The position numbers and the translations under genes were made by a program. From Calothrix sp. PCC 7716 (GTDB lineage Bacteria; Cyanobacteriota; Cyanobacteriia; Cyanobacteriales; Nostocaceae), in NCBI RefSeq assembly GCF_019977735.1, contig NZ_AP025019.1, forward strand, positions 124,001-188,000: a stretch of 64,000 nt of DNA, read 5' to 3'. The notes under the pieces were generated by a model. That model was not told the DNA's origin. It did not search any database and was given only the letters and a program-made list of their open reading frames with translations. Every line of letters starts with the position of its first letter. Positions within the stretch are counted from its first letter, which is position 1. Positions 9,710 to 18,701 of this stretch are shown here, in pieces.

Positions 9710-12700
9710 CTATTCACTACCTTCCGCCAACATCATCAACTCCTCGACATCATCAATATCAAATAGAGAATACAACCACACCATCAAGTCAACAAACTGT
9801 TGCTGTAATTCATGTGACACCTGGCTCATGCATTGACGAAACCTCTCCCACCCGTGTACTGATGCAATGCCTACCAATTCGCGTACTGCCTCTACTGGGT
9901 CAGTTTTAGCTGTTTCACCTATAGCTGGCATGTAAGCATCTCTTATCCACTCTTCATCATCAAACGTATTTTCTGTACATGGTTCACCCTTCACTCCTAG
10001 AAGTGCATTCCTGACTAATTCAACAAGCAGGCGCCACCCACCAAATAATTTCCCCAATTGACTCAGACGCGCTTGCTTCACTTTAATAGGTGAATGCGCC
10101 TCAAGCTCCGCTTCTACTTGCTTCTGTGTGGGACACAACATACCACACCGAACCAAATTACCAATCGCATTCTTTACCATCATTATTGTCCGCTGCTCAC
10201 CACCCGCCGCATATGGTGACACCTCAACCGCTTCCCTCGACTCATACTTCACTCCCGGTAACTGAGCAACAATTGGTGCCAATTCATATTCTCCTACAAA
10301 ATAATATGTAAGCGACTCATCCTTTCTTAAATGTGAGCGCAGTCTTCCAATTTCCTGCAATATCTCGGCGCCTACCAACCCATCAATATATTCCTGCTCA
10401 CTATAACCTCGACTTGGTTTAATTAATGACGCTACATCAATAGTAGTCATATAGCATAATAAGCTAAATAATACTTTTGTATTGCAGTTCAATTCACCTT
10501 TTTTGCGGACATACTCATCTTTCATTAATATCGAGTACTCGGCTTTCATTTCCCCGATATTGGCATAAGGCGCCCCAATACCAATCAAAGCATTAACATC
10601 ACTAAACCTATTAATACCTCGACCATCTCTAAAATGATACCCATCACCCTCACGAGCAAATGCTTTTCTCTCAATTACTCCCACTTTTACATCAGCATTA
10701 TTAACTTTAGAATGCTCTAACTTAACTATTGCCTCCCTTAATGCTTCAACCCTTGAGAGTTGTGATTCTCTCCTATCACGACCCAGCACCCCCATATCTC
10801 TTATATGCACTATCTCCAAATTTGAGTAATCAGGTGTTTCAGTTTCTAGATGTAGTATATGTTCCCTCGGCACACCCAATTTTAAAGATAAATTCTCAAT
10901 ATTGCTTGTACCATCAAGATAAATATTAAAGGCAGCGGCACGCGCGATATCCCGATGGCGCCCATCGTATACATGTATCGTTAACACACCATTATTGAAA
11001 GCAAACCATCCAGGTACATATCCTGCCCACACCTCCAAAAATGGCACCAACCAATTCAATGGTAATGATTCTAATTTCTCTTCTGCTTCTTCATTATGAT
11101 TAATGCCCAATAATCTATTAAACTTACCCACACCCCGTTTTTCAACTTTGGATAACTTAGAAGTATCAATCGAGTCTGACTTTTGAACCAAAAAATCTAA
11201 ATTTGGCGGATTATCTAACAAATTCGCTATTTCCTGCCATGTTTCGGACGGCGCCACACCCAACCGGGAACGAATGTCATTATCATCTAATCCATACCTA
11301 CCCAGTTGTGATAATGGTAATTCAAACAACTTTAACAGCACATGCGCCATTATCAATAAGGGAGATATTGAAGTTGACGCATCAAATTCATATCCTGCTA
11401 ACTTTGTCTCATTAATTGCAGCAACTAATGCTCCTAACGCTTGAAGAACATCATTATTTCTTACCTCAATTTTCTTTTTAGTACGCATCAATACTGATAC
11501 TTCATCCCAGACTACACCCACATGTTCATATTCATGATTAATGGGTAAAGGTGCGCTATCTGGGTGCATTCTAATTTGTGGGTTTTTAAGTGCTTCAGAT
11601 CTTTGAGATAAATACCCAAAGTTATCACCCGACCCTTGTTTACATAAATTGTATAAATTACAGCCTTGACAAATGTTTTTATCACTGCCTTCAAGGTCAA
11701 GGTTTTTCTTTCTTGCGATAGCAAACAGTTTTTGACGCGCGCAGTTAGCAACAATCCTCTCTCTGCCACTAGTGCCATCACCCTGCGGGTTCGCCAGTCC
11801 GCCCCCGGAGGGAAACCCTCCTTTGCGGCTGGACTCACCATGAATCAGGAATTGTTTACCATCAGATGTCAGGCGGGTGGGGTCTTTCTCTAAACCTGAG
11901 TGACGGGGAAATACATCAATATAATTTCTTTCAATTGTTATTGTAGTTGGGTTTCTATGGTCAGACGCAAGGTATATCAATTGCTTAACAAGCAGGTACT
12001 CAGCAGTCATACTACCAACAGTATACGACTTACCTAACCCTGGCGCCGACGAATCAAGCATATGCGACCATCCCTTAAGTACTGCTTCTTTCCATACCGT
12101 CACGCGCTCATCATTTTTATAAATAATCTTGGGACACCCCATTTCTACATATTCACCATAGGTAGGTAGTAAACCAGGTACATAGAAGAAGGGAGTGGAG
12201 AGTAGGGAGTGGGGAGTAGTGAAAACTTCTTCTTGTCCCTGCTCCCTTCTAAGAAAGGGTTTACGACGTAACGCACGTTTAATACGAGCAATTTCTTTTT
12301 CAACATCATCCCAAAAGCGCTTAGGATGACGAGCCATACTTTCAAATTCATACCATGTGATTAGCTCATAATCACCCAGGTGTTCATCCCCATCAAGGCA
12401 ATTTTTATCAACCTGTCCCCACCATGCTATCTGTAGTGTGTAACCCCACTTCCTTAATAAATAGTATGTGTTACGGTACTGACGCATCACATGCTTATTA
12501 GCTATAGCGCCTGCATCTGCCCATAATACTACTCTCTTAGTCCCATTTAACATGCTACTAGCCGCATCTAAGTAACGCTTGAACGTAAGAGTACTAGCTA
12601 CAAAGTTACCACCACTGGCGCCTATTACTAACAATTCCCGCAACTGGGAAATTATCCACGGTTTCAATATCCCTTCTGCTATATTGATAAATCCAGACAA

Positions 12701-13447
12701 TGTTCTTTCAATTGGCTGCCTTAACTTTACAGCGTCACAATTGTTACCTTTATCCCAGAAGGGTACGCAAAATGTAAGGGGTAATTCACCATTTTGAAGG
12801 TGAGATGAGACTGTCACTTTGCGACGCACGTTAGTTTTACTCGTTGCCCATATATATTTAGGTGCTTCATCACTGCTGTTATCATTTCTAATTTGATAAC
12901 CAATCATTTGACCATGTTCATTCCATATGGGAACCATGTATCCACTTACACGGTTAGTTAAGCTTCTACCATTGATGGAGGCACCTGCAAGGTTATGGGA
13001 TATTTCAAAGTCAAGCTTCTGGAACTGGTCTAAACTACGGAAGTTACCCCTTTTTATCAATTCATCACTTAAATTACGACGCTTCAAATCCTCACAATGA
13101 CACTGATTTAACGGTAACTGGTTTATTAACTTGGTTAATTGATTATGGCGAGAAGCTTCTGATAACGACTCGTTGTGTTGCAGGCGCCTTCTTAACTCCT
13201 CCTCTATCTTACGTTGCTTGTATGCCGCAATTTCCTCCTCGGTATATTGTTTCCCGGTATCCGGTACAAACATACCCCATAACCCATTACGAGTTTCACC
13301 CCTATATTTCCATCCCGGTGGCGCCGATATTGCATCATTAATATTCATGCAGAAGTGGATATTGCTGTCGGGTAGCCAACCACATTTTGAATCTTGTCCA
13401 CCACAAACCTGACAACCATTACGTTTGGAAGTGCGCGCGATTTTCAT
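9710..13447 (-). CDS. Plasmid replication protein: zinc finger, primase-like and helicase-like
   Basis: The 1245-residue product starts with a zinc-finger-like cluster (CQVCGGQD, then CGW and HFC, residues 12-33), as in primases that load onto DNA through a CHC2-type finger. Residues 130-400 look like the TOPRIM-like primase part common in cyanobacterial plasmid replication proteins (inference from ASINGRSLTNRVSGYMVPIW and VVLWADAGAI). A P-loop follows at about 467-480 (SSAPGLGKSYTVG), starting a helicase-like ATPase half with a CxxC...C cysteine cluster near 600-620. It is co-transcribed with the ParB-like gene upstream (ATGA overlap). A heptamer repeat is inserted in frame in the linker near residue 415. 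This is the best candidate for the replication initiator/primase of the replicon. Confidence 0.75.
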   Translation of the reverse strand: MKIARTSKRNGCQVCGGQDSKCGWLPDSNIHFCMNINDAISAPPGWKYRGETRNGLWGMFVPDTGKQYTEEEIAAYKQRKIEEELRRRLQHNESLSEASRHNQLTKLINQLPLNQCHCEDLKRRNLSDELIKRGNFRSLDQFQKLDFEISHNLAGASINGRSLTNRVSGYMVPIWNEHGQMIGYQIRNDNSSDEAPKYIWATSKTNVRRKVTVSSHLQNGELPLTFCVPFWDKGNNCDAVKLRQPIERTLSGFINIAEGILKPWIISQLRELLVIGASGGNFVASTLTFKRYLDAASSMLNGTKRVVLWADAGAIANKHVMRQYRNTYYLLRKWGYTLQIAWWGQVDKNCLDGDEHLGDYELITWYEFESMARHPKRFWDDVEKEIARIKRALRRKPFLRREQGQEEVFTTPHSLLSTPFFYVPGLLPTYGEYVEMGCPKIIYKNDERVTVWKEAVLKGWSHMLDSSAPGLGKSYTVGSMTAEYLLVKQLIYLASDHRNPTTITIERNYIDVFPRHSGLEKDPTRLTSDGKQFLIHGESSRKGGFPSGGGLANPQGDGTSGRERIVANCARQKLFAIARKKNLDLEGSDKNICQGCNLYNLCKQGSGDNFGYLSQRSEALKNPQIRMHPDSAPLPINHEYEHVGVVWDEVSVLMRTKKKIEVRNNDVLQALGALVAAINETKLAGYEFDASTSISPLLIMAHVLLKLFELPLSQLGRYGLDDNDIRSRLGVAPSETWQEIANLLDNPPNLDFLVQKSDSIDTSKLSKVEKRGVGKFNRLLGINHNEEAEEKLESLPLNWLVPFLEVWAGYVPGWFAFNNGVLTIHVYDGRHRDIARAAAFNIYLDGTSNIENLSLKLGVPREHILHLETETPDYSNLEIVHIRDMGVLGRDRRESQLSRVEALREAIVKLEHSKVNNADVKVGVIERKAFAREGDGYHFRDGRGINRFSDVNALIGIGAPYANIGEMKAEYSILMKDEYVRKKGELNCNTKVLFSLLCYMTTIDVASLIKPSRGYSEQEYIDGLVGAEILQEIGRLRSHLRKDESLTYYFVGEYELAPIVAQLPGVKYESREAVEVSPYAAGGEQRTIMMVKNAIGNLVRCGMLCPTQKQVEAELEAHSPIKVKQARLSQLGKLFGGWRLLVELVRNALLGVKGEPCTENTFDDEEWIRDAYMPAIGETAKTDPVEAVRELVGIASVHGWERFRQCMSQVSHELQQQFVDLMVWLYSLFDIDDVEELMMLAEGSE
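12191..12218. repeat. Heptanucleotide GGGAGTR short tandem repeat inside the replication gene
   Basis: Four successive 7-mers on the plus strand (GGGAGTG, GAGAGTA, GGGAGTG, GGGAGTA) match the short tandemly repeated repetitive sequences typical of heterocystous cyanobacteria. The frame of the replication gene stays open across it, giving a Thr/Pro/Ser/Leu-rich linker. Confidence 0.75.
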
Positions 13448-14661
13448 GATACTACCTCCAAATTTATTGTTTTCTTGATTTCAACACGTCGTTCAATAAA
13501 CTGTAGCCAATCGACTTCATCCTGCGTACACACAACAACACCCAGCAACCGATTCAACATATATTTGTCGTTCGCAGTCGCACAAGGATTAATCAATAAC
13601 CGACTTATCCTATCCCGCAAGCGTTGATGATGTGGATTTTCGTCTTCTTTACTCAACACAAGCAACTCATCACATTTATATTGATGTTCGTGTAAGTCAT
13701 TATCAACACTATCCCGGAAGCATACCGTCGCAACTGTATTGGCAACCTTCACCACACGTCCTGTATGGTAGTAGGTTGGTTTTCTTAACATCTTGTTAGG
13801 AAAAAAAAATATTGCACCCTCCATTACCGCACTCACTCTTTGAATACGATTCACTTTAAGTAATGCCTCTTTAACAGTTTTCGCCTGCCCATCACTAACT
13901 AAATCCAGCACTGAGTCTAAGTAAGGCATCTTCAATAAGTCACTTGCAGGCACAATTCCTGCCGTTTCCAAATACTCCTGAAGTGCAGCAGCTTTAAGTT
14001 CGTGACCAAACTGCCGCAAATTCTCACATTTTTCAATCACACGTCTCCCTCTTTCATAGCTATGACGCGACATTCCAATGCGACCACCAACCCTATCTGT
14101 GGCTCTCTGTTTCTTTTTGGATTGGTATGGCTCTTGAGAGCCACTCCGGTAATCATCCAAAAGGGCTACTGGGTAATGGGCATATTCATTGTCAATATTA
14201 GAGTATTTATGAAGCTCGTCAAGCGAAGACTCTGTAGACTTCATGGCATCTTTATTCTTCCATCGCTCTTTTAGTCCAGATTGGCGCCGCAGAGCTGCTG
14301 CTTGTCTTTCAAGTTGTTCCCACTCTTTACCTTCGAGCAATTGTTGAAACTTCGTTTTAGGTCGGTCACGATTAGCAGAAAGTATGAAATGCTTCTCTGC
14401 TTCTTCATTGGGAAACGAATAACAAATTACTGGGACTGACTCGATACCAAGGGTAAGGGCTACTCGCAATCGGCGCGCACCAGAGACGACTGTATTGATT
14501 GATGTGCGTGTTGATACAACCAATGGCACCATAATGCCATTCTTTTCAATATCTAACCGCAAATCATGTGTTTCTTCGATATTCCCATATATACGTAATA
14601 GTTCGGAGTGAATTTCTAAAATATTTGAACTTAAATACTTAAAATTCGTGTCGCTATTCAT
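13444..14661 (-). CDS. ParB/RepB-like nuclease-fold protein
   Basis: I start this 405-residue protein at the ATG at 14661, preceded by a good GAGGAA site; a frame open to 14757 adds a low-complexity leader without one. Residues 5-110 show the ParB/sulfiredoxin-like domain: LRLDIEKNGIMVPLVV, then VVSGARRLRVALTLG (the GxRR motif) and SANRDRPKTKFQQ. A helical DNA-binding part follows (RIGMSRHSYERGRRVIEK). The C-terminal 120 residues form a separate domain with many strands. Its stop overlaps the start of the replication gene, so it forms a replication/partition operon. It could bind the palindromes upstream and regulate its own operon. No ParA gene is directly adjacent; the nearest ParA-like genes are at 4823-6483. 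Confidence 0.82.
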   Translation of the reverse strand: MNSDTNFKYLSSNILEIHSELLRIYGNIEETHDLRLDIEKNGIMVPLVVSTRTSINTVVSGARRLRVALTLGIESVPVICYSFPNEEAEKHFILSANRDRPKTKFQQLLEGKEWEQLERQAAALRRQSGLKERWKNKDAMKSTESSLDELHKYSNIDNEYAHYPVALLDDYRSGSQEPYQSKKKQRATDRVGGRIGMSRHSYERGRRVIEKCENLRQFGHELKAAALQEYLETAGIVPASDLLKMPYLDSVLDLVSDGQAKTVKEALLKVNRIQRVSAVMEGAIFFFPNKMLRKPTYYHTGRVVKVANTVATVCFRDSVDNDLHEHQYKCDELLVLSKEDENPHHQRLRDRISRLLINPCATANDKYMLNRLLGVVVCTQDEVDWLQFIERRVEIKKTINLEVVS

Positions 14662-14806
14662 ACGATTCCTCAATTTGATATATACGAAAATAAGGAAAAA
14701 TACATTGTTACAGCGCTCTTTGAGCAAACACTTATAAAATTTATTAATGCATCCCATTAAAACTTATCGATAACAGCCACGTAAAACTGGTTCCCTGCAA
14801 AACCTT

Positions 14807-14836
14807 AAAAAATCAAAAATTGGTTTTTGATTTTTT
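14807..14836. repeat. Perfect 13-bp inverted repeat upstream of the replication operon
   Basis: Arms AAAAAATCAAAAA and TTTTTGATTTTTT flank a TTGG loop. A run of A's on one side and T's on the other makes it look like a bidirectional terminator, although the stem has hardly any GC. It may also be a bent-DNA or protein-binding site. Confidence 0.65.
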
Positions 14837-14861
14837 ATATTTGCTTACAGAAAAATAAACA

Positions 14862-14961
14862 TAGATCGAGTTGTCTATGCGATATTGATGATTCGCTCTA
14901 ACACATAGATATAATTGGTAAATGCGTTACTTTATCAATTGAAAAACTAGATTATATCTAT
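14862..14961. promoter_or_regulatory. CATAGA-type inverted repeats, possible ParB/Rep binding or origin
   Basis: A CATAGA/TCTATG pair flanks an 8-bp spacer near 14862-14881. A larger pair, ATAGATATAAT (14905-14915) and ATTATATCTAT (14951-14961), follows, with inner AATTG/CAATT arms. The same CATAGAT core recurs three times within 100 bp upstream of the ParB-like gene. This is where operators, a partition site or an origin would be expected; the assignment is inference. Confidence 0.4.
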
Positions 14962-15137
14962 AAGTTTTTATGTGGCAATGGCAATTAGTAGAACCAGGCA
15001 AGGGGTGTTGCTAGCCTTGCCTCACAGAAAGCCCTTGTTACGATAGCTTTGTGTATAATGGTTTACATGAATTTCATCATAACAGAATTTCTTTAATTTG
15101 GCAGAAAAACATTAAACAAATTCTAGAGGAAATGAAG

Positions 15138-15266
15138 ATGTTGGCAGTAGCAGAAAGAAAGTTAATTAACCTAATGGAGGATGAAAAGCTCTACTTAAGA
15201 AATATTGCGTCTTCAATCGACGAAGCAGCAGCAAAAAGAGCAAAGATACAGCAGATTGCGGGTTAA
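15138..15266 (+). CDS. Small helical protein (uncertain)
   Basis: A 42-residue frame starts at the ATG at 15138, seven bases after a GAGGA site, and encodes a charged helix with heptad-like spacing (AERKLINLMEDEKLYL). The frame is open further upstream to 15051. It stands alone beside the IS630 relic. It may be a real small gene or a leftover of a larger one. Confidence 0.35.
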   Translation: MLAVAERKLINLMEDEKLYLRNIASSIDEAAAKRAKIQQIAG

Positions 15267-15279
15267 TTGAGGTACAAGA

Positions 15280-15850
15280 ACAACAATTTGTAAACCAATT
15301 TTTTAAATGTTTTGGATTAATCAAATCCAAAGCCGTTGCAATAAGGATATCAACCATTTTTGATGTAGTAGGAGAGAATTGACGCAAAAAAGCGTGATTG
15401 TTGTGACCACCTTGCGTTCAATTGGATTAAAATCTGGAGCTGGGGGGTGACATATAAAGAACATTGGTGCGCTTCTGAGTGAATCAAAGGCTCAATTGTA
15501 GCTACTTTATGAGATGGAACATTATCCATTACAACTACGGTACCTGTCCATAACCCCCGGGAGCAACCATTTTTCTATAAATACTTCAAATGCATTTCCA
15601 TCCATCGAGTTATTCATTGTCATGACAGCTAATACTTTATTTAAGCTTATCGCTCCAATAACAGAAACTAAAGGTGCCTCGATAGAATGGTTTTAAATCA
15701 TGCACCGATTCCTAAAGCAACATGAACAGATGCTTGCGAATGGTAGATTATAACGCTTGACAGTTATCGCCCCAATTCTTCGGGGCATTGAAATGCTCAT
15801 AAATTAACCTGCCTTTACTGCTTGGAGTTTGCTTTAATTTCCCATTATAT
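15280..15850 (-). pseudogene. IS630-family transposase relic
   Basis: Reading the minus strand across several frames recovers the order typical of IS630/Tc1-like transposases: a segment with APKNWGD, then GAISLNKVLAVMTM and FEVFIEKWL, then VVVMDNVPSHKVATIEPLI (the catalytic D and N/H part), then PPAPDFNPIE just before the C-terminus (the final catalytic E). Stops and frameshifts separate the parts, so the gene is dead. No terminal repeats could be fixed. It lies just downstream of the last gene of the long minus-strand operon and marks its 3' boundary. Confidence 0.8.
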
Positions 15851-15876
15851 AAATGCTGAAGCTTTTCATAGCTTAA

Positions 15877-16383
15877 CTAAGCAACAATTTTTGACCTAAA
15901 CTTTTCAACATCATGCGCTTTTACCTGCCGCGCCAGCATAAACTTAGCAAGAGCCTCGACTCCAATATTCGCTGCTGACGAATACCCTGAAAGTTTATGT
16001 TCTTTACAATACGACTTAAGGCTGCGGGCGCCTAAAGCTTGCAACTTATTAATTTCTTGTTCCACGTCGTATAAATTAGCTTTTGGTTCTTGCGGCTCTG
16101 TATACTGTTCCATCACAGCTACCATTGAAGCAAGCTGGGTTTCGAGTATTAAATCAGTTTCTTCCACACTCCTTGAAGCAATAACTTCTGAAACTTGACT
16201 ATCAGAAACACGTTCTACGGCAACATTCTCTTCATCACTTACTTTTAAAGGATTATCGAGAACAATTGAACAGAGAAACATAAATATTACCAAAAACAAA
16301 ACTAAAGGAAAAAGAACATCATTTATTGCTTGTATTGCAGGTGCAACTTCAAAAGCGTTTGAGGTAAAAAAGAAATTCAACAT
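15877..16383 (-). CDS. Membrane-anchored protein with SAP-like C-terminal motif
   Basis: The start at 16383 is chosen because TAAGGA lies at the right distance; a longer frame reaches 16428. The 168-residue product has one hydrophobic segment (about residues 20-40, LFPLVLFLVIFMFLCSIVL), an acidic linker, and a C-terminal part (LGARSLKSYCKEHKLSGYS) resembling SAP/Rho-N type nucleic-acid-binding helices. It is the last gene of the operon that begins at 28490. A membrane-tethered DNA-binding role would fit a transfer machine (inference). Confidence 0.65.
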   Translation of the reverse strand: MLNFFFTSNAFEVAPAIQAINDVLFPLVLFLVIFMFLCSIVLDNPLKVSDEENVAVERVSDSQVSEVIASRSVEETDLILETQLASMVAVMEQYTEPQEPKANLYDVEQEINKLQALGARSLKSYCKEHKLSGYSSAANIGVEALAKFMLARQVKAHDVEKFRSKIVA

Positions 16384-16430
16384 GGTCATTTCCTTAGAGT
16401 GTACTGCTGGGTGTTTGTAACGATTCACCC

Positions 16431-16457
16431 AATAGCGGGGGACTTAACCCCCGTATT
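16431..16457. terminator. GC-rich intercistronic hairpin
   Basis: Arms AATA-G-CGGGGG and CCCCCGTATT (one bulged base) flank ACTTAA. This is the most stable hairpin in an otherwise AT-rich operon. No T-run follows on either strand, so it may be an RNA-processing or attenuation element between the 459-residue-frame gene and the last gene rather than a true terminator. Confidence 0.5.
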
Positions 16458-16513
16458 GAATGAACCAACCTAACAGCACACCATCGAAGAAAAGGAATGC
16501 TATCTACAAACAA

Positions 16514-17812
16514 TTACACTTTTTGAATTGAAATACCTTTGGTACGGTATAAACAATCAATGAATTGAACAAGATGCGGTCTTAGAATCATAGGCATCCA
16601 GCGTTGGTATGGATATTTTGGATATCCATATTTATTAAATTCATGTACCACATACTCAATACCCAAGTCTTTGTTTTTATACAAAGTTAAATAGATATCT
16701 TGTTGTTTACCACGGATTTCAAGGAAGCCTATTCCTTTCAAGACTATTGCAAACTCATCAATACAAACACTGTAATCCTTTAATTCATCTACTTTGCGTC
16801 TGGAGAAAAACTCCAAATATGCTTCCAAATTGTTTGGCAAATCAAGGTAATCGCTTTTTAATATTTCGCGGTTCCCAAACCAATCAAAGCTAAAACGTCG
16901 ATTAGTGACATCATCCCATAGAAGAACAGTGCCGTCATCGTATATAGATAACGATATAGCAGAGTTTCTCATGCGTTTATTAATGTCGCGCATCACAGCC
17001 GGGTCTTCATATGGCGCCATTGGATAATTTTTACTGATTTGCCTATCAGGGCAGTTTCCATCTCCATACCATCCTTCCTCGTGTAAAGGGCAGATAAGAG
17101 AATTTTTAGCGCAATGGTTCACACACCCAATGCAATAATCAAAATCATTGCGTGTATAACCTTCTTCAACAGCACGTTTAGTACGGTTTTGTCTTTCTAA
17201 AAAATCTCCTAAAGCAACTTCCGCAGTTGCATAGTATGAAGTAAAAGCTTTTCCAACTATCTCATCAGTACCAACACAATCAAATAACGACATTAAGACA
17301 TTAGCTTGCTCATCACTAACATTCGCTATAAACGCAGTTCCATCAACAACATCACCTAGAACAATTAGCCTATCACCACTAGCAATTTGTTCGTTCTTGA
17401 TAAAACGAAACATGTATACTTTTCTACTAGTATCCTCAACTATGTTGAGTCGCTCCTCTTCATGATTTATTGCTGAAGAAGGAATATAGGAAACTTTGTC
17501 CTGTTGACGCTGAGAACCTTCGATTAGTTTTTGCTTGTCCTCTTTATTTGCCGCCAAAGCCCCAACTGTGCAGGCAGTAGCAACTGCTGCTCCAAACCCA
17601 CCAAACCCAGCAAGAATCGTATACCAAGAAAATTTACCAGCATTCCAAACTTTTGCATCTGGAGTTGGCACCTTAACTTCCGTACTACGCACACTGCTAA
17701 GACCAATACCTAGGGCGCCATAAAAGCTAATACTGCCTAAAACAATTGCTGTAAATGATGAAATACCAACCGCATAAATCAAATTCTGTAATGTAGATTG
17801 TTTGTTCGACAT
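16514..17812 (-). CDS. Two-TM membrane protein with cysteine-rich cytoplasmic domain
   Basis: I start it at 17812, where TTTGGAGGAATT makes a strong ribosome binding site; 27 upstream codons in frame lack one. The 432-residue protein has two hydrophobic segments (about 12-40 and 63-90) and then a large soluble domain. That domain holds a cysteine/histidine cluster (CIGCVNHCAK, CPLHEEG, then a further Cys in GNCPDRQ) that looks like a metal-binding or Fe-S-like site. The C-terminal half has WxxRRFSFDWFGN-like and LYKNKDLGIEYVV strands. Its family is unknown. It follows the tRNA-like element in the operon. Confidence 0.72.
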   Translation of the reverse strand: MSNKQSTLQNLIYAVGISSFTAIVLGSISFYGALGIGLSSVRSTEVKVPTPDAKVWNAGKFSWYTILAGFGGFGAAVATACTVGALAANKEDKQKLIEGSQRQQDKVSYIPSSAINHEEERLNIVEDTSRKVYMFRFIKNEQIASGDRLIVLGDVVDGTAFIANVSDEQANVLMSLFDCVGTDEIVGKAFTSYYATAEVALGDFLERQNRTKRAVEEGYTRNDFDYCIGCVNHCAKNSLICPLHEEGWYGDGNCPDRQISKNYPMAPYEDPAVMRDINKRMRNSAISLSIYDDGTVLLWDDVTNRRFSFDWFGNREILKSDYLDLPNNLEAYLEFFSRRKVDELKDYSVCIDEFAIVLKGIGFLEIRGKQQDIYLTLYKNKDLGIEYVVHEFNKYGYPKYPYQRWMPMILRPHLVQFIDCLYRTKGISIQKV

Positions 17813-17984
17813 AATTCCTCCAAATGTGATTGCAAAATAATTTTCAACTACTCGCGCCTCAGCATTTAGAAGGGAAATGGAAACGGCGACCATCCATCAC
17901 ATACTCTATTAAATTGACTTTTACTCATAATTGGTAGGTAAAGTGCTATTAATTTTCAGTGAATCCAAGCCACACAATTTCCAA

Positions 17985-18036
17985 AAGTGGTAGCAAGAAT
18001 CGAACTTGCTACATGTCCACCAATTGGATTACCACT
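17985..18036 (-). ncRNA. tRNA-like element lacking an anticodon arm
   Basis: On the minus strand a 7-bp acceptor stem forms between AGTGGTA (18036-18030) and TACCACT (17992-17986). Inside it are a D-arm-like TCCA-ATTGG-TGGA hairpin and a perfect T-arm GCAAG-TTCGATT-CTTGC with the conserved TTCGA loop. Only about 6 bases stand where the anticodon arm should be, giving a 52-nt molecule. No CCA is encoded. Its 5' stem begins inside the stop codon of the preceding gene, so it sits in the 3' end of that message. It could be a tRNA mimic, an RNase P/Z processing site, or a relic. Confidence 0.4.
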
Positions 18037-18241
18037 ATTGGTTAGCTAATAATTCGTCAATCTCTGTCTTGACACTTTTCAATGATACTTCAACGTTTTC
18101 ATGTCCGACTTTCGCTTCGTCATCCCCATATTTCCAATGTGAATAACCTTGCCCTTCACGCATTTCAGTAACAGCGATTGGAAAACCTTTATACTCATCC
18201 AAGTACTGTTCTCTACCATCCAATAATGTTACACGTTCCAT
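18035..18241 (-). CDS. Small hypothetical protein
   Basis: This 68-residue acidic soluble protein (GREQYLDEYKGFPIAVTEM) has a helical C-terminus. It overlaps the preceding gene by one base at its start, and its TAG stop lies in the first stem of the tRNA-like element. Family unknown. Confidence 0.65.
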   Translation of the reverse strand: MERVTLLDGREQYLDEYKGFPIAVTEMREGQGYSHWKYGDDEAKVGHENVEVSLKSVKTEIDELLANQ

Positions 18242-18687
18242 TACACTACTCCTTTTTCAATCAAAATTTCATTCAGTATTAGTAAATAACGCATTGCATG
18301 TTTATGATGTTTACTACCCTCATCAAATAAATCAAACAACCCTAATTCGATACAAGGCATTATTTTACTAAATGGTACAATACTTAAATCGTGTTTAACC
18401 ATATCAAGTAAATCAAACCTTAAATACATCATTGCCGTCAAACTTTGGCGTAACCAATCAAATATATTCCACACAGTGTGAGCAACATCATTCACACAAG
18501 CGCATCCAATTGACTCGGCAACTTCTATTGATAAACTATACAACTTCTGCTCATCAACCATTAAGGCACCTGCTTCCATCGATTCAACACAGTTCCTCAA
18601 GTTAGTCGCTAATGATGACATCTCTTGTTTTGACAACAAATCTGATGCTCCTAGCGTATCGACTACTTCCACTAAATTTAGTTGCAT
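18241..18687 (-). CDS. Hypothetical helical protein
   Basis: The ATG at 18687 is preceded by GGAGG, so I prefer it to the ATG at 18699, which would contain that site. The 148-residue product is almost entirely helical (LLSKQEMSSLATNLRN; VWNIFDWLRQSLTAM), with scattered cysteines and no membrane span. It lies between the AAA ATPase and a small acidic protein in the operon. Function unknown. Confidence 0.65.
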   Translation of the reverse strand: MQLNLVEVVDTLGASDLLSKQEMSSLATNLRNCVESMEAGALMVDEQKLYSLSIEVAESIGCACVNDVAHTVWNIFDWLRQSLTAMMYLRFDLLDMVKHDLSIVPFSKIMPCIELGLFDLFDEGSKHHKHAMRYLLILNEILIEKGVV

Positions 18688-18701
18688 ACAATCCTCCATT
18701 G

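Noticed and set aside
11512-11841. 109-codon minus-strand frame inside the replication gene
   Set aside because: It is a same-strand shadow frame of a large gene with clear motifs in the main frame.
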